Origin: a virus
Strand: one strand, 5' to 3'
DNA length: 39,413 nucleotides
IMG/VR virus record: IMGVR_UViG_3300042477_000313
Location: 1-39,413 of that record
Shown: piece after piece, positions 6,272 to 12,777 of the stretch
Position numbering within the stretch: position 1 is the first letter of the stretch
How the letters are laid out: the number at the start of each line of letters is the position of its first letter
The notes under the pieces: model-generated
Told to the model about the DNA's origin: nothing
The model's database searches: none
The model's input: only the letters and a program-made list of their open reading frames with translations
Translations under genes and position numbers: made by a program

Positions 6272-6991
6272 ACCGATTCCTCACTCGTGGTGAAAATCAC
6301 CCTGGACGCCCAAACCGCAGTGAAATTGCTTCAAAACAAGCCCAGATCCCTTGCTACAGCTACCTTTTGCGCCTACATCATCGAGCAGTACTTGACAGGT
6401 GCTGCTAGAGTACCCGCGTACTGTGTCGGTGCGGGACACACAGGTAACCTGCAAACGGAGCAGATTCAACCTACGCCTGCTCGACCAATACATGACGACG
6501 TTTCAGAGCAAGTTCAAGAGCAGGCTGAAAAGGTTTCTGCTCCTGAAAAAAAACTTGGCTGTCAAACGATCGAACATTTCTTTGGGGAGGGTGTCGGGAA
6601 GGAGTCTGAGGAAACCCCTAGGGAACCCCTTTCTTTAGTTGACGTGCCACCTGCGAAATCAATCCGAAAGCACGTTCGACGCGAATACACCCCTGAATTC
6701 CAAGCCTTTTGGAACATGTATCAAAAAGCACCAATCAAGGCCAATTCACAGTCGAAGCCCTTGGCTTTTGAGGCATGGAAGGAAGCGATTAAGTCAGAGG
6801 CCCCTGAGCGCATCACAGAAGCCGCTACTCGCGCTGTTGAGCAGTGCAAGCAAGCCAAGCTGACGAGTGAGTGGTGCGCGCCCCTTCCTGACGCGTTTAG
6901 GTGGCTGCGCGATGAGCGTTACGCTGTCTTGCTTGAAGACCATGTCCCTGCTGGCCCTCAGACTGTCGGCGGCTACGTCATTTACGACTGA
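6203..6991 (+). CDS. Replication initiator / replisome organiser (O-like)
   Basis: 262 aa from GTG 6203, which has AGGTGA six bases upstream; ATG 6248 (247 aa) is the alternative start. The N-terminal part (LEVTSGTDSSLVVKITLD...) is probably DNA-binding, the centre (about 85-160) is a low-complexity linker, and the C-terminus matches phage replisome organisers: EYTPEFQAFWNMYQKAP, then KPLAFEAWKEAIKSEAPERI, then EWCAPLPDAFRWLRDERY. Such proteins bind origin iterons and recruit host helicase. The iteron array covers its 5' end. No helicase or polymerase is present, so the host replisome must be used. Confidence 0.65.
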   Translation: MSAGPYAPQVTRSHLMTLEVTSGTDSSLVVKITLDAQTAVKLLQNKPRSLATATFCAYIIEQYLTGAARVPAYCVGAGHTGNLQTEQIQPTPARPIHDDVSEQVQEQAEKVSAPEKKLGCQTIEHFFGEGVGKESEETPREPLSLVDVPPAKSIRKHVRREYTPEFQAFWNMYQKAPIKANSQSKPLAFEAWKEAIKSEAPERITEAATRAVEQCKQAKLTSEWCAPLPDAFRWLRDERYAVLLEDHVPAGPQTVGGYVIYD

Positions 6992-6992
6992 A

Positions 6993-7316
6993 ATGAAGAT
7001 CTACGCACCTGAACTGAGCGGCACCTATGTCTGGCAAGTCGCTGACCCCAAAAGCTCCAAGACCAGCTTTGCTCCGTCAAAAAGCATGAACCCACCACCA
7101 AACTGCTGCTACGGGCATCCTTTGGGGCGTTACGACTCAGACGGTTGCTACTGGACGTTCTGCCCTAATGCAGGCGAGGAGGATCCCCACAGCCCTCGCT
7201 CGTCGAGATTTGTCAAGCATCCGATAGCCGATCGGGAACAGCGGAATGCTGTGAAAGAAAAGGTCTGGGGCAGTCTGTCGTCAATGGGTTCTTACAAGGA
7301 AACTGATTTCCAATGA
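6993..7316 (+). CDS. Hypothetical protein with Cys cluster, 107 aa
   Basis: ATG 6993 follows the initiator stop by one base. The central part NCCYGHPLGRYDSDGCYWTFCPN has four Cys and a His in a small loop, which could be a zinc-ribbon-like metal site. The C-terminal helix region is charged. Similar small proteins occur downstream of initiators in phages, but I cannot assign a function. It overlaps the next gene by four bases (ATGA). Confidence 0.6.
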   Translation: MKIYAPELSGTYVWQVADPKSSKTSFAPSKSMNPPPNCCYGHPLGRYDSDGCYWTFCPNAGEEDPHSPRSSRFVKHPIADREQRNAVKEKVWGSLSSMGSYKETDFQ

Positions 7317-7813
7317 GTATTGATTTCGCATTGACTGCTCGTGAAATTCTGCTTTGTGAAGCAGAGGCAACTTTAAGGCACGAACACAACAAATCAAAAA
7401 ATCGCGCCGGAAGATTAAATGGACCTCAACAAGATGCAAAGGGCTGGCAAATTGATGTTGCTGGCGCCATCGGCGAGATGGCCGTTGCAAAATACTTAGG
7501 AATCGCCAATTTGGCTTTTGGTTATAACGATAAATACGCAAAATTTGATCTTCCGCCGAACATTGACGTTAAAACTTCCTTGGGTCACAATCGACGCTTG
7601 CCAATCTTTTTGGATGAAGACCCTTTAAAACTTTTTGTTTTTGTAACTTATGCACATAAATTAATTCGTTTACAGGGTTGGATTCTTGGCGCCAATGGTA
7701 TGAAGAAACAATTTATTGATAACCCAATAGGCCGAGGAGACTCGTATTACGTTCCAAAATTTGCGTTGAATGAAATGTCAACGCTTGAAAACTACTTAAA
7801 AAAAATTAAGTAA
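7313..7813 (+). CDS. PD-(D/E)XK-like nuclease, AT-rich insert
   Basis: 166 aa. Residues about 48-63 are AGAIGEMAVAKYLGIAN (a helix with Glu), followed by NIDVKTSLG and then a strand FVFVTYAHKLIRLQGWILG. Glu in the first helix with D-V-K on a strand fits the restriction-endonuclease-like fold, as in several phage proteins of unknown role. Base composition is clearly more AT-rich than neighbours (long A/T runs, AAA and TTT codons), a sign of recent transfer. Structural branch cleavage or defence are both possible. Confidence 0.5.
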   Translation: MSIDFALTAREILLCEAEATLRHEHNKSKNRAGRLNGPQQDAKGWQIDVAGAIGEMAVAKYLGIANLAFGYNDKYAKFDLPPNIDVKTSLGHNRRLPIFLDEDPLKLFVFVTYAHKLIRLQGWILGANGMKKQFIDNPIGRGDSYYVPKFALNEMSTLENYLKKIK

Positions 7814-8046
7814 TGAACCGTGCTTACGAAACCCTTGCTGCCATGGCTGTTTTGCGGCGTGGTATCTCATCGGGTTATTGGACCATCGAAGACCTTGAAA
7901 ACCCGCCTCCGGGAGCTGCTTTGAATTACGCCGACTATCGTCGTTGGTTAATTGCTCAAAAAGTTAGCAGCAACGTTCCTGTGTATCGCAACCTACTTCG
8001 TCAACAAAATGTAGAAAACATTCAAGAGGACGACTTTATCTTGTGA
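7813..8046 (+). CDS. Small hypothetical protein, 77 aa
   Basis: ATG 7813 overlaps the TAA of the nuclease-like gene by one base, and its own TGA overlaps the GTG of the next gene. The product (MNRAYETLAAMAVLRRGIS... ENPPPGAALNYADYRRWLI) is helical, with no known domain. The 3' part shares some of the AT-rich composition of its neighbour, so both may have arrived together. Confidence 0.55.
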   Translation: MNRAYETLAAMAVLRRGISSGYWTIEDLENPPPGAALNYADYRRWLIAQKVSSNVPVYRNLLRQQNVENIQEDDFIL

Positions 8047-8774
8047 GGCTCGTTACTATAGGCACAAACAGTGTTGATTTTGTGCCGCTGCAGCGCCTGC
8101 CACTGATTCAACGCAATCCGGCAGGCCAGCCGCGTTACTACTGGAATGAAACACGCCCTGACCTGCGTTACAGCAGCATCACCAGCATCCTTTCAGCAAC
8201 GCAATCAGAAGCCACACGTCAAGCCTTGAGGCGCTGGAAGGCCAAGATCATTGCTGAGGGTGGTGATCCTGATGAGACACGTGATCAGGCCGCTCGTCGA
8301 GGTGCTGCGATTCACGACTGGTTTGAGCAGTTCCTGCTGAAGCAGAACCCTGAAATCCCTGAAGCGATCGCCCCCTGGTGCGAAAACATCATCAAGGCTC
8401 CTCTGTGGGAATACCTGGATCACGTGGTCTGCACTGAGCATCAGGTCTGTAGTCATGAAGGCATCGTGCCCTTTGCTGGCACCCTTGACGCGCTGCTCAA
8501 GATCAACGGTGAGTTCTGCCTGTTTGACCTAAAGACCAAAGCACCTAACAAGGCGAAGCCGACACGGCAGATCAGCGATGAGGCCATGTGTCAGATGCAG
8601 GCGTACAGGATCTGCCTAGCTGAGAACTACGGGATTCAAGTGCAACGATTTATTGCGCTGTATGCCTTCCCTGATCAGCCTGCCTTCCCTGTGGCTGCAA
8701 GCAAGGAAGAACTTTCTCGGCATGAGACTCATTGGACTCAAAGACTTTCAGCATTTGCGCTGCAGAACCCTTGA
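8043..8774 (+). CDS. PD-(D/E)XK exonuclease, MGME1/RecB-like
   Basis: 243 aa from GTG 8043 (GTGA overlap). Motifs in order: SSITSILSATQSEATRQALRRW, then RRGAAIHDWFEQFL, then FAGTLDALL with the acidic residue, FCLFDLKTKAPNK with the D-x-K core, and CQMQAYRICLAENYG with the Gln-Tyr helix. This is the layout of MGME1-like single-strand or end-processing exonucleases common in phages. It is likely to make the single strands used by the annealing protein on the minus strand. Confidence in the fold is high; polarity is unknown. Confidence 0.78.
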   Translation: MRLVTIGTNSVDFVPLQRLPLIQRNPAGQPRYYWNETRPDLRYSSITSILSATQSEATRQALRRWKAKIIAEGGDPDETRDQAARRGAAIHDWFEQFLLKQNPEIPEAIAPWCENIIKAPLWEYLDHVVCTEHQVCSHEGIVPFAGTLDALLKINGEFCLFDLKTKAPNKAKPTRQISDEAMCQMQAYRICLAENYGIQVQRFIALYAFPDQPAFPVAASKEELSRHETHWTQRLSAFALQNP

Positions 8775-8800
8775 CGCCTACAGCTAGGGGTGTAGAGTAT

Positions 8801-8989
8801 GTGGGTGCCAAGGGACAGGTCCCCATCCTCGTCATTCATGACGGCACCCCAATCGCAAGAATTACTTCTGACTTCGGCGGCTTTGCTGTCTGGTTAGTTG
8901 ACCCCCTGGTCCCCGGTTGGGCTACACATCGTCGTACTTTCGACTCTCTTGCCGATGCCAAGCACTTCATCAACCTCTACCTGCTATGA
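8801..8989 (+). CDS. Small hypothetical protein, 62 aa
   Basis: GTG 8801 has AGGGG upstream; TTG 8771, overlapping the exonuclease stop as TTGA, is an alternative that adds ten residues. The product (VPILVIHDGTPIARITSDFGGFAVW, then RRTFDSLADAKHFINLYLL) is a small beta-beta-alpha protein. I know no family name. It is coupled by ATGA to the next gene. Confidence 0.5.
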   Translation: MGAKGQVPILVIHDGTPIARITSDFGGFAVWLVDPLVPGWATHRRTFDSLADAKHFINLYLL

Positions 8990-9198
8990 ACACAAAACGC
9001 TATTACTTTGAGATCAAATCAGCCAACGTGATTGACTACGTTGAGGCATTGAGTTTCGTTGACGCAAAACGTCGCGCTGCTCATGAGTACATGGAGTTCT
9101 GGAATCAAATTCGTTGGTTCGACACCTCAGACCCTGAACCCACAAACGAATCCCTGTCACCTGAAGCTCAAGAACAATGCGCTCAACTTTTTTTCTGA
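8986..9198 (+). CDS. Small hypothetical protein, 70 aa
   Basis: ATG 8986 overlaps the previous stop. MNTKRYYFEIKSANVIDYVEALSFVDAKRRAAHEY... reads as a strand followed by helices, then a polar tail. The pattern 'Y.F.I...N..D..EA.S..DAK..A...Y' is similar to other small phage proteins that pack a strand pair on one helix. No function can be given. Confidence 0.55.
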   Translation: MNTKRYYFEIKSANVIDYVEALSFVDAKRRAAHEYMEFWNQIRWFDTSDPEPTNESLSPEAQEQCAQLFF

Positions 9199-9326
9199 TC
9201 CTTGCCTTCGCAATCGCTTTCCTTGTTGACACTCAATCGCTTAACAATGACAGACAACTATCAGCGCAGTGCCGAGAACTCGTTGCGCGTACTAGCCCGG
9301 CTCAAGCAGCAACAGCGTGCCCTTGA
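9177..9326 (+). CDS. Possible secreted or anchored mini-protein, 49 aa (overlapping frame)
   Basis: ATG 9177 to TGA 9326, overlapping the preceding gene by 22 bases and the next by 80. The N-terminus MRSTFFLILAFAIAFLVDTQ is a textbook hydrophobic helix or signal peptide, followed by a polar, Cys-containing tail. The overlap and lack of a strong ribosome site make it doubtful, but it fills the 48-base gap between its neighbours. Confidence 0.28.
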   Translation: MRSTFFLILAFAIAFLVDTQSLNNDRQLSAQCRELVARTSPAQAATACP

Positions 9327-9591
9327 AACAGAAATCAAGGATCTCCAGGCCCAACTCACGCAACACGTTCTTGCAGGCGACCTGGATCACCTCAAGACAG
9401 ACGCTGACAACACCTACAAATGCGACGACATCAACTTCGTCTACAGCAAAGGTCGTGTCACGTATGACTACAGCGATTGCCAGGAAGTGCTTGATGCACA
9501 AGAAACACTCAAGTCACTGCAATCAACAGCAGTCGCATTGAGTCGCGCTACAGAAAAGATCGGTGCACCTTTCTGGACAGTTAGGGCTTGA
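9247..9591 (+). CDS. Coiled-coil hypothetical protein, 114 aa
   Basis: ATG 9247. Residues 5-45 form a long helix with coiled-coil spacing (SLRVLARLKQQQRALETEIKDLQAQL), then a short beta part (YKCDDINFVYSKGRVTYDYS), a second helix and a C-terminal FWTVR. The helix, strand pair, helix, 'FW.VR' arrangement is one I recall from cyanophage proteins with no function known. It may bind DNA or other replication proteins through the coil. Confidence 0.65.
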   Translation: MTDNYQRSAENSLRVLARLKQQQRALETEIKDLQAQLTQHVLAGDLDHLKTDADNTYKCDDINFVYSKGRVTYDYSDCQEVLDAQETLKSLQSTAVALSRATEKIGAPFWTVRA

Positions 9592-9598
9592 TCTCAAA

Positions 9599-9850
9599 AT
9601 GCAATCCACGTCAACTAACACAATGGAAGACTTCAACCCAATCGACCTCGTTGCTTACGCAATTGATCAGCAAACATCTCCTGACATCACTGAACTGCGT
9701 CGTAAACAAGCCAGGGCAGCAATGGACAAAATCTGCGACATCCTTGAACGCGCTATGCAAAACGACGACGGCTTCACGCCTGATGGGCACACTGTCGTCA
9801 ATGCCATGCGACTCATTGCTCGCACCCCCTCTGAATTCATTTACATGTGA
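9599..9850 (+). CDS. Hypothetical protein, 83 aa
   Basis: ATG 9599 (ATG 9623 is an internal alternative). The sequence NPIDLVAYAIDQQTSPDITEL, RAAMDKICDILERAMQ, HTVVNAMRLIARTPSEF is helical and soluble. No domain is recognised. Its TGA overlaps the next gene's GTG, so the two are coupled. Confidence 0.58.
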   Translation: MQSTSTNTMEDFNPIDLVAYAIDQQTSPDITELRRKQARAAMDKICDILERAMQNDDGFTPDGHTVVNAMRLIARTPSEFIYM

Positions 9851-10599
9851 CCTTGAAGCATCAAGTACTTCGCCCTCGTCAATGCATCGTCTGCAACACT
9901 GAATTCATCCCTCAGTTCATCTCGAAAGGGCGGCTCACATCACGCGAAACATGCTCGTTTCATTGTCATCGCCTGCACAACGCACGCACACGTGCACCCT
10001 GGACAAGAAGTGACCTTGAACTGCTTCATTCACTCGCAGAGTCGCTCCCGATCAAAATGCTCTGCGGCATCTTCAACGCAAAAGCAAAACAAAATCAAAG
10101 GCCACAACGTTCACTCGCTGCAATTAAGGCGCGTCTGTCAACCCTTGGCTACTCTTTTCAGCCACAACACAGCACCTACACGATTTCGTCATTGGCGCGA
10201 CTGTTGAACTGCTCAAAAGATGCGGTTTCTTACTGGCGCAAGTTAGGACTCAAAACCACAAAGTCAGCTAGAAATCCAAAAGCCAAGGTTTACATTCGCA
10301 TCGAAGATGTGCGTCAATTTGCACGCAAACGCCCTGAGTTGTTTGGCGGGTTTGATCGTGACGCCCTGTTCATTATTTTTGAAAATATGGACATGGTTGA
10401 AAAAATCCTTGAGGCCTACCCCAAGCGCAATTGGGGCATCGCAGAGAAGCAACCTGTGCGCTGCATTGAAACTGGTGTTGTCTACAGCTCATACGTAGAA
10501 GCTGCTCGTGCGTTCTTTGTCACACGTAGCGGCATTTACAAAGCTGTCACAACTGGCTGCTGCGCAAACAATCATCACTTTGAAAAAGTCAACCCATGA
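9847..10599 (+). CDS. Multi-domain DNA-binding protein (zinc ribbon, MerR-like HTH, NUMOD-like)
   Basis: 250 aa from GTG 9847. Residues about 13-45 hold a CIVCNTEF...CSFHCHRLH zinc finger; about 50-100 a helical SANT-like unit (WTRSDLELLHSLAESLPIKML); about 108-145 a MerR/excisionase-type helix-turn-helix (YTISSLARLLNCSKDAVSYW); and about 205-245 a NUMOD-like segment (CIETGVVYSSYVEAARAFF, then GIYKAVTTG). Three or four DNA-contacting modules with no catalytic motif suggest a transcription factor or a homing-nuclease relative that lost its catalytic domain. It leads a run of zinc-ribbon genes. Confidence 0.6.
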   Translation: MTLKHQVLRPRQCIVCNTEFIPQFISKGRLTSRETCSFHCHRLHNARTRAPWTRSDLELLHSLAESLPIKMLCGIFNAKAKQNQRPQRSLAAIKARLSTLGYSFQPQHSTYTISSLARLLNCSKDAVSYWRKLGLKTTKSARNPKAKVYIRIEDVRQFARKRPELFGGFDRDALFIIFENMDMVEKILEAYPKRNWGIAEKQPVRCIETGVVYSSYVEAARAFFVTRSGIYKAVTTGCCANNHHFEKVNP

Positions 10600-10925
10600 G
10601 CGGTCGTACATGCCCTGAATGCCACGCGACAAAGATCAACGTGATCGAGTCACACCTGACGTTCAACAATCAAGCAAAGCGCATCAGGCGTCGCTGTATT
10701 ACCTGCAAACACAGTTGGACAACGTACGAAGTCACGCAAGAAACACTCGACAAGTACAAGGTGCTGCAACAGAAACTCGACTTCCTGCGCACGCATTTGT
10801 TCAGTGAAGGCAACGTCTTTGATTGTCACAACTGCACGCAATGGGAGAACGATCACTGCTCGCTAGACATCCCTGAGGCTGGTGGTTCTTTCGCCTCTGA
10901 GTGCTCCTACTACTACAAAGCATGA
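10596..10925 (+). CDS. NrdR-like zinc-ribbon protein, 109 aa
   Basis: ATG 10596, ATGA-coupled. Residues 6-40 are CPECHATKINVIESHLTF, then RRRCITCKHSWTTYE, closely like the N-terminal zinc ribbon of the NrdR repressor, but without the following ATP-cone. The C-terminal half has a second Cys set (FDCHNCTQWENDHCSLD, SECSYYY). It may be a nucleic-acid-binding regulator or a metal-binding structural protein. NrdR itself is about 150 aa with an ATP-cone, so this is not NrdR. Confidence 0.58.
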   Translation: MSGRTCPECHATKINVIESHLTFNNQAKRIRRRCITCKHSWTTYEVTQETLDKYKVLQQKLDFLRTHLFSEGNVFDCHNCTQWENDHCSLDIPEAGGSFASECSYYYKA

Positions 10926-11122
10926 AACACACCTGCTCCTCCTGTGGCGGCGATAACCTGCGAGTTATCAAAACCTACCCCAGTCCTGACTTCACACTTC
11001 GTCACATCAAGTGCACAGACTGCGGCACCAGCATCTACACGCACGAATACATTTTGCAACGCAGCGAATACTATTGGCAAAGAGTCAACGGCAAAACACG
11101 CCTCAAACTCAAAACTGAATGA
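10922..11122 (+). CDS. Zinc-ribbon protein, 66 aa
   Basis: ATG 10922, ATGA-coupled to both neighbours. A single ribbon made by CSSCGGDNLRVIKTY and IKCTDCGTSIYTHEYI, with two CxxC knuckles about 20 residues apart, resembles the first domain of the preceding protein and of NrdR-like ribbons. The tail is basic (RVNGKTRLKLKTE). It is probably a duplicate-derived small DNA- or RNA-binding protein. Confidence 0.6.
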   Translation: MKHTCSSCGGDNLRVIKTYPSPDFTLRHIKCTDCGTSIYTHEYILQRSEYYWQRVNGKTRLKLKTE

Positions 11123-11568
11123 ACAAGTCATTCTCCTGGAACACGATCGGCATCCCTGCTCCTCAAGGCAGCAAACGACACGTTGGCAACGGGCGTCTGA
11201 TTGAGTCTTGCAAGGCCCTGAAACCTTGGCGTGAGCAGTGCATTGCCGATGCATTGTCCCTGTCAATCCCAACGATTCATGGCCCTGTCAGCATCTCGCT
11301 CGTGTTTCGCTTTCAGCGCCCTAAGTCGCATTACAACAGCAAAGGGCAACTCAAGCCCAGCGCCCCGCAGTACAAGACCAGCAAGCCTGACATCGACAAA
11401 CTTGCTCGTGCAATCCTCGACAGCCTCACTCTCGCAAGGGTTATCCAGGATGATGCTCAGTGCTTTCTGCTCACAGCACAGAAGCGCTTCTGCGTCGCGC
11501 AGGAACCCCCTGGCGTCATGATCACAGTCATGGACCTTGAGCACGAGGCCCCCTGTGATGTGGTATGA
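11119..11568 (+). CDS. rusA: RusA-family Holliday junction resolvase
   Basis: 149 aa from ATG 11119. It begins with a strand and IPAPQGSKRHVGNGRLIE, then ISLVFRFQRPKSHY, and the hallmark KPDIDKLARAILDSL with Asp91 and Asp93, followed by ARVIQDDAQ with the third acidic site. This is the RusA fold that resolves four-way junctions. In phages it trims recombination and replication branches before packaging. It is the last gene of the replication operon, just before the terminator. Confidence 0.85.
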   Translation: MNKSFSWNTIGIPAPQGSKRHVGNGRLIESCKALKPWREQCIADALSLSIPTIHGPVSISLVFRFQRPKSHYNSKGQLKPSAPQYKTSKPDIDKLARAILDSLTLARVIQDDAQCFLLTAQKRFCVAQEPPGVMITVMDLEHEAPCDVV

Positions 11569-11584
11569 TTCATTTGCGATTGGG

Positions 11585-11626
11585 CGCCCCGGACTTGAGG
11601 CATTGGCTTCACCGGGGTGTTTTTTT
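11585..11626 (+). terminator. Intrinsic terminator ending the replication operon
   Basis: The left arm CGCCCCGG (11585-11592) pairs with CCGGGGTG (11612-11619), eight pairs with one G-U, around a 19-base loop, and is followed directly by seven T (11620-11626). It starts 17 bases after the rusA stop. It separates the replication genes from the gpZ-like gene. Confidence 0.8.
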
Positions 11627-11649
11627 ATGCTGTGTCAAAAAGAGGCAGC

Positions 11650-12447
11650 ATGATCACGATCGAATTCGACCCCAAGAACATCATCGGGAAGATCACTGAA
11701 CTGCAACGCATTCAGATCCCACGTGCAGGCGCATTGGCGCTCAATCAAGCTGTCTTTGCAACGACGCAAGAGCTGAAATCACAAGCCAAGAACACGTTCA
11801 ACAATCCTGTCCCGTTCACCCAGAACGCATTCCTGTACAGGAAAGCATCACCTGAGCTGCTCGAAGCCAAGATCTTCATTCGTGATGAGGCACCCAAAGG
11901 CAACCCACCCGCCAAATACCTGCTCCCACAGATCTACGGCGGCAAGTATTACCCCACACGCTTCCAAGGCGCCCTGTTAAACACCGTTGTGGAGCTGTCA
12001 AATGGGCGCTCATCACAGGTCGGTCAACGCGGCAAGGTCATGCTCGCCAACCTGAGAAGCCCCAAGACACGTGTGAATCAGTACGGGAACATGAGTCCTG
12101 GTCAGTACACGCAGATTCTTTCGGCACTGCGCGGTAACGTCAGTTCTGCTGACATCTACGGACGCCCTGGAACAGGTGAAGCATCCCTGAACCCTAAAAG
12201 CTTGAGCAAGTACATCTATCTGGACGAGGAGGAGATCTACGAGCCGTACTTCAGGCGTCGTTTTACCAACTCACCCAAGCCTGGTATTTACTTCGTTGAT
12301 CGCCAGCGTTCGGGGCTGCGTTACTACCGCGTCATGACTGAGACGGCCCTCCCGACTTACAGCGGTAAGTTCAAGTTCCTCGACATCGCACGATCGAGCG
12401 TTGAGCGTGAATTTGCAAAAAACTTTTCACGAATCGTTTTGCGTTGA
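11650..12447 (+). CDS. gpZ-like minor tail / tail completion protein
   Basis: 265 aa from ATG 11650, preceded by a GAGG ribosome site at five bases. The N-terminus RIQIPRAGALALNQAVFATTQELKSQA matches the lambda gpZ-type pattern 'PGAAA.A.N.V...A...A...'. The middle and the C-terminal beta-rich part (YIYLDEEEIYEPYF... YFVDRQRSGLRYYRV) are not distinctive. Lambda gpZ acts at the tail end that joins the head. Here the gene stands alone more than 11 kb from the tail operon on the linear map. Moderate confidence in the family. Confidence 0.45.
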   Translation: MITIEFDPKNIIGKITELQRIQIPRAGALALNQAVFATTQELKSQAKNTFNNPVPFTQNAFLYRKASPELLEAKIFIRDEAPKGNPPAKYLLPQIYGGKYYPTRFQGALLNTVVELSNGRSSQVGQRGKVMLANLRSPKTRVNQYGNMSPGQYTQILSALRGNVSSADIYGRPGTGEASLNPKSLSKYIYLDEEEIYEPYFRRRFTNSPKPGIYFVDRQRSGLRYYRVMTETALPTYSGKFKFLDIARSSVEREFAKNFSRIVLR

Positions 12448-12539
12448 AGTTCTTGCGGCAGGTCGGTTTAAGGTGCTCAGTTCTTGCAGGGGGTCGGTTT
12501 AAGAAAACTTCGAAGTTCTTGCAAGGGGTCGGTTTAAGG
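12448..12539 (+). repeat. Three direct repeats of about 26 bp
   Basis: Copies at 12448-12473, 12479-12503 and 12514-12539 share AGTTCTTGC, a short variable G-rich centre, then GGTCGGTTTAAG. Starts are 31 and 35 bp apart. The first begins at the stop codon of the gpZ-like gene. They have no obvious dyad, so they look like repeated protein- or RNA-level signals rather than terminators. Confidence 0.75.
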
Positions 12540-12570
12540 CGATTTTTGTACCGGAGCGACCCTGGTTTAG

Positions 12571-12690
12571 GTACAAATGTACTATGGTTCAAATGTACTA
12601 CTATGCGGCGATGCGCATAGGCACATAATGAAAATGAGAATCATTCTCAAAAACGTATGAGTACAAATGCACTATGGTTCAAATGCACTA
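12571..12690 (+). repeat. Two repeat pairs of GTNCAAATGYACTA, 90 bp apart
   Basis: Four copies of the 14-mer lie at 12571, 12587, 12661 and 12677: pairs 16 bp apart, and 90 bp between pairs. Within a pair the first copy has GTAC, the second GTTC; the first pair has T and the second has C at the Y position. Each pair is followed by a Fur-box-like palindrome, so a 90-bp module appears duplicated. A 7-bp hairpin (CTATGCG...CGCATAG, 12601-12620) lies between. Confidence 0.7.
12635..12649. promoter_or_regulatory. Fur/Zur-box-like palindrome 1
   Basis: TGAGAATCATTCTCA is a perfect 7-1-7 inverted repeat of the type bound by Fur-family metal regulators (consensus TGATAATnATTATCA). The flanks are AAAA and AAAA. 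It is one of three in 130 bp. Confidence 0.6.
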
Positions 12691-12701
12691 ACAAATGAAA
12701 A

Positions 12702-12716
12702 TGAGAATCATTCTCA
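12702..12716. promoter_or_regulatory. Fur/Zur-box-like palindrome 2
   Basis: Identical in all 15 bases to the first box and 67 bp downstream of it. The wider context (AATGAAAATGAGAATC...) is also the same, showing that a larger unit was duplicated and then kept. Confidence 0.6.
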
Positions 12717-12748
12717 AGAACACTGGGGCACACTGACCCCCTTGCAAA

Positions 12749-12763
12749 TGAGAGTCATTCTCA
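12749..12763. promoter_or_regulatory. Fur/Zur-box-like palindrome 3, near a TATATA box
   Basis: TGAGAGTCATTCTCA differs from the other two at one base. It lies 14 bp upstream of TATATA (12778-12783), so it would cover the -35 region of any promoter using that box. This is the usual place for Fur-type repression. Confidence 0.55.
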
Positions 12764-12777
12764 AAAGCATTTGACCT

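Noticed and set aside
8364-8371. GCGATCGC (cyanobacterial HIP1) as host evidence, also at 17351
   Set aside because: Only two copies noticed in 39 kb is near chance, so it says nothing firm about the host.
12448-12539. A short CRISPR array
   Set aside because: Only three repeats, spacers of about 5-11 bases, and no dyad. Spacers are far too short for CRISPR.
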